DNA of 6,566 nucleotides, taken from NCBI GenBank assembly GCA_031283015.1, contig JAITCQ010000030.1:1-6566 (forward strand). Direction: 5' to 3'. Shown piece after piece: positions 5,686 through 6,566 of the stretch. The position numbers were made by a program, and so were the translations under genes. The notes beneath the pieces were generated by a model, which was not told the origin of the DNA, did no database searches, and saw nothing but the letters and a program-made list of their open reading frames with translations. Each line of letters begins with the position of its first letter. The stretch's first letter is position 1. The DNA comes from Candidatus Methanoplasma sp. Lineage in GTDB: Archaea > Thermoplasmatota > Thermoplasmata > Methanomassiliicoccales > Methanomethylophilaceae.

Positions 5686-6566
5686 TGGATGTCCCCCATT
5701 CTGATCACGTCATACCCGAGCTGTCTCACCATGACATCGTATACGGACCCGGGCGAAAGGATACCGAGTTCGGTTATTATCGCGTCTATGTACCTTGCCG
5801 GAGTGGTGTCGAACACCGGGTTGTAAACTTTGACGTCCTTGGGAAGCGCCTCCGCGTCCGCCACTTCCCCGCAGTCCCTTTCTTCTATCTCCACCATCTC
5901 GCCGAACAGGGTCATGGGCGAGAATTTGTATGTTTCCGTGCAGACATTGAACTGTACCCTTCTTTCGTTCGCGGCAAGTGCCAGCTGAGATGTTCCTATC
6001 TTGTTGATCACCGCGCCGTTCGATGTCACGGTGTCCGCGCCGACGAACACTTTGTCGACCTTCTTCATCACCGAACGCACTGCGCCGTCGATTATTAACG
6101 TAACGTCAACGCCGGCTTCCGACAGTTCTCTCACTGTGAGCAGCCCCTGCCTCCAGGGGCGGGATTCCGTCGCGTACACTTTGATATCCTTGCCTTGGGC
6201 GTCCGCCTCTTTTATCACGCCAAGGGCCGCGCTGCTGTTGCAGTGGGTGAGTATCGTGTCGCCTTTCTGCACCCGTTTCGCCCCGATCTTCGCTATCGTG
6301 TCCACAGCGTTCGAGGACATCTCGACGAACGCCTCCGCATTGCGTATGACCAGCGCTTTCGCCTCTTCCAAGGACGAGGCGTCCTTGATCTCCCTCATGC
6401 AGGCCTGGACCCCATTCCATAGGGAGACCGCCGTGGGTCTGGATGCCAGCAGGGTCATCCTTGCAGTATCTAGGTCCGCTCTGAACTCTTCCAAAGAACC
6501 GCCCGAGTAACTCCCGGCGAACTCACCCATCGCAGACGCTCCGGCGCGGGCTATCCTGCCCGCCCC
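5682..6566 (-). CDS. Ribose-1,5-bisphosphate isomerase, partial (N-terminus beyond right edge)
   Basis: This eIF2B alpha/beta/delta-family enzyme converts ribose-1,5-bisphosphate, made by AMP phosphorylase, into ribulose-1,5-bisphosphate for RuBisCO. The 294 visible residues include RPTAVSLWNG, THCNSSAAL with the expected catalytic Cys, GADTVTSNGAVINKIGT with the expected catalytic Asp, and FDTTPARYID. The Cys and Asp are 69 residues apart, the same spacing as Cys133 and Asp202 of the Thermococcus kodakarensis enzyme. The frame stays open to the last base, and the 12 codons before the first internal ATG (6530) read GAGRIARAGASA. This matches the family's conserved RGAGKIARSAA segment, so that ATG is internal and about 24 residues are missing beyond the window. 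These residues distinguish it from translation-factor eIF2B and MtnA. The stop overlaps the RuBisCO start by 4 bases. One oddity is RPWRQG, where relatives usually have RPKWQG or similar. Confidence 0.93.
   Translation of the reverse strand, partial: GAGRIARAGASAMGEFAGSYSGGSLEEFRADLDTARMTLLASRPTAVSLWNGVQACMREIKDASSLEEAKALVIRNAEAFVEMSSNAVDTIAKIGAKRVQKGDTILTHCNSSAALGVIKEADAQGKDIKVYATESRPWRQGLLTVRELSEAGVDVTLIIDGAVRSVMKKVDKVFVGADTVTSNGAVINKIGTSQLALAANERRVQFNVCTETYKFSPMTLFGEMVEIEERDCGEVADAEALPKDVKVYNPVFDTTPARYIDAIITELGILSPGSVYDVMVRQLGYDVIRMGDIQ

Noticed and set aside
5682..6566. Translation initiation factor eIF2B subunit or methylthioribose-1-phosphate isomerase
   Set aside because: The THCNSSAAL and GADTVTSNGAVINKIGT blocks, the 69-residue Cys-Asp spacing and the operon with RuBisCO and AMP phosphorylase fit ribose-1,5-bisphosphate isomerase better.

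Overview
This window is a compact, G+C-rich archaeal region in which every supported gene lies on the minus strand. It therefore reads from right to left. The gene content points to a methanogenic euryarchaeon, most plausibly of the Methanomassiliicoccales/Thermoplasmatota type. Three things support this: an archaeal form III RuBisCO set, a protein that looks like methanogenesis marker protein 11, and a folate-type FolD. The lineage is inference. Six of the genes have visible stop codons (five TGA, one TAA, no TAG), which fits a lineage that reserves amber codons, but the sample is too small to prove it.

Right block (about 6566 to 2137) is one tightly packed operon in transcription order: ribose-1,5-bisphosphate isomerase (N-terminus cut by the window edge), form III RuBisCO large subunit, AMP phosphorylase, and a cytosolic NodB-type polysaccharide deacetylase-like protein. 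The first three are joined by 4-base ATGA stop/start overlaps and the fourth follows after one base. The first three are the complete archaeal AMP (nucleotide salvage) pathway: AMP + Pi gives adenine + ribose-1,5-bisphosphate, this is isomerised to ribulose-1,5-bisphosphate, and RuBisCO adds CO2 to give two 3-phosphoglycerates. The deacetylase-like gene is the unexplained member.

A 74-base spacer (2063-2136) is the only real intergenic DNA. It holds an AT-rich TATA-like element, read as the promoter of the next operon.

Left block (2062 to 1) is a second close-packed group: folD (TTG start), a Tpt1/KptA RNA 2'-phosphotransferase with an N-terminal zinc-finger-like motif and a very acidic C-terminal tail, and the 5' part of a gene resembling methanogenesis marker protein 11, which runs off the left edge. 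Gaps are 4 and 2 bases. There are no RNA genes, mobile elements, CRISPR arrays or large repeats. The catabolic set is a known pathway. The points worth a second look are the deacetylase in the AMP-pathway operon, several changed active-site motifs, and the folD-kptA-marker-11 grouping.
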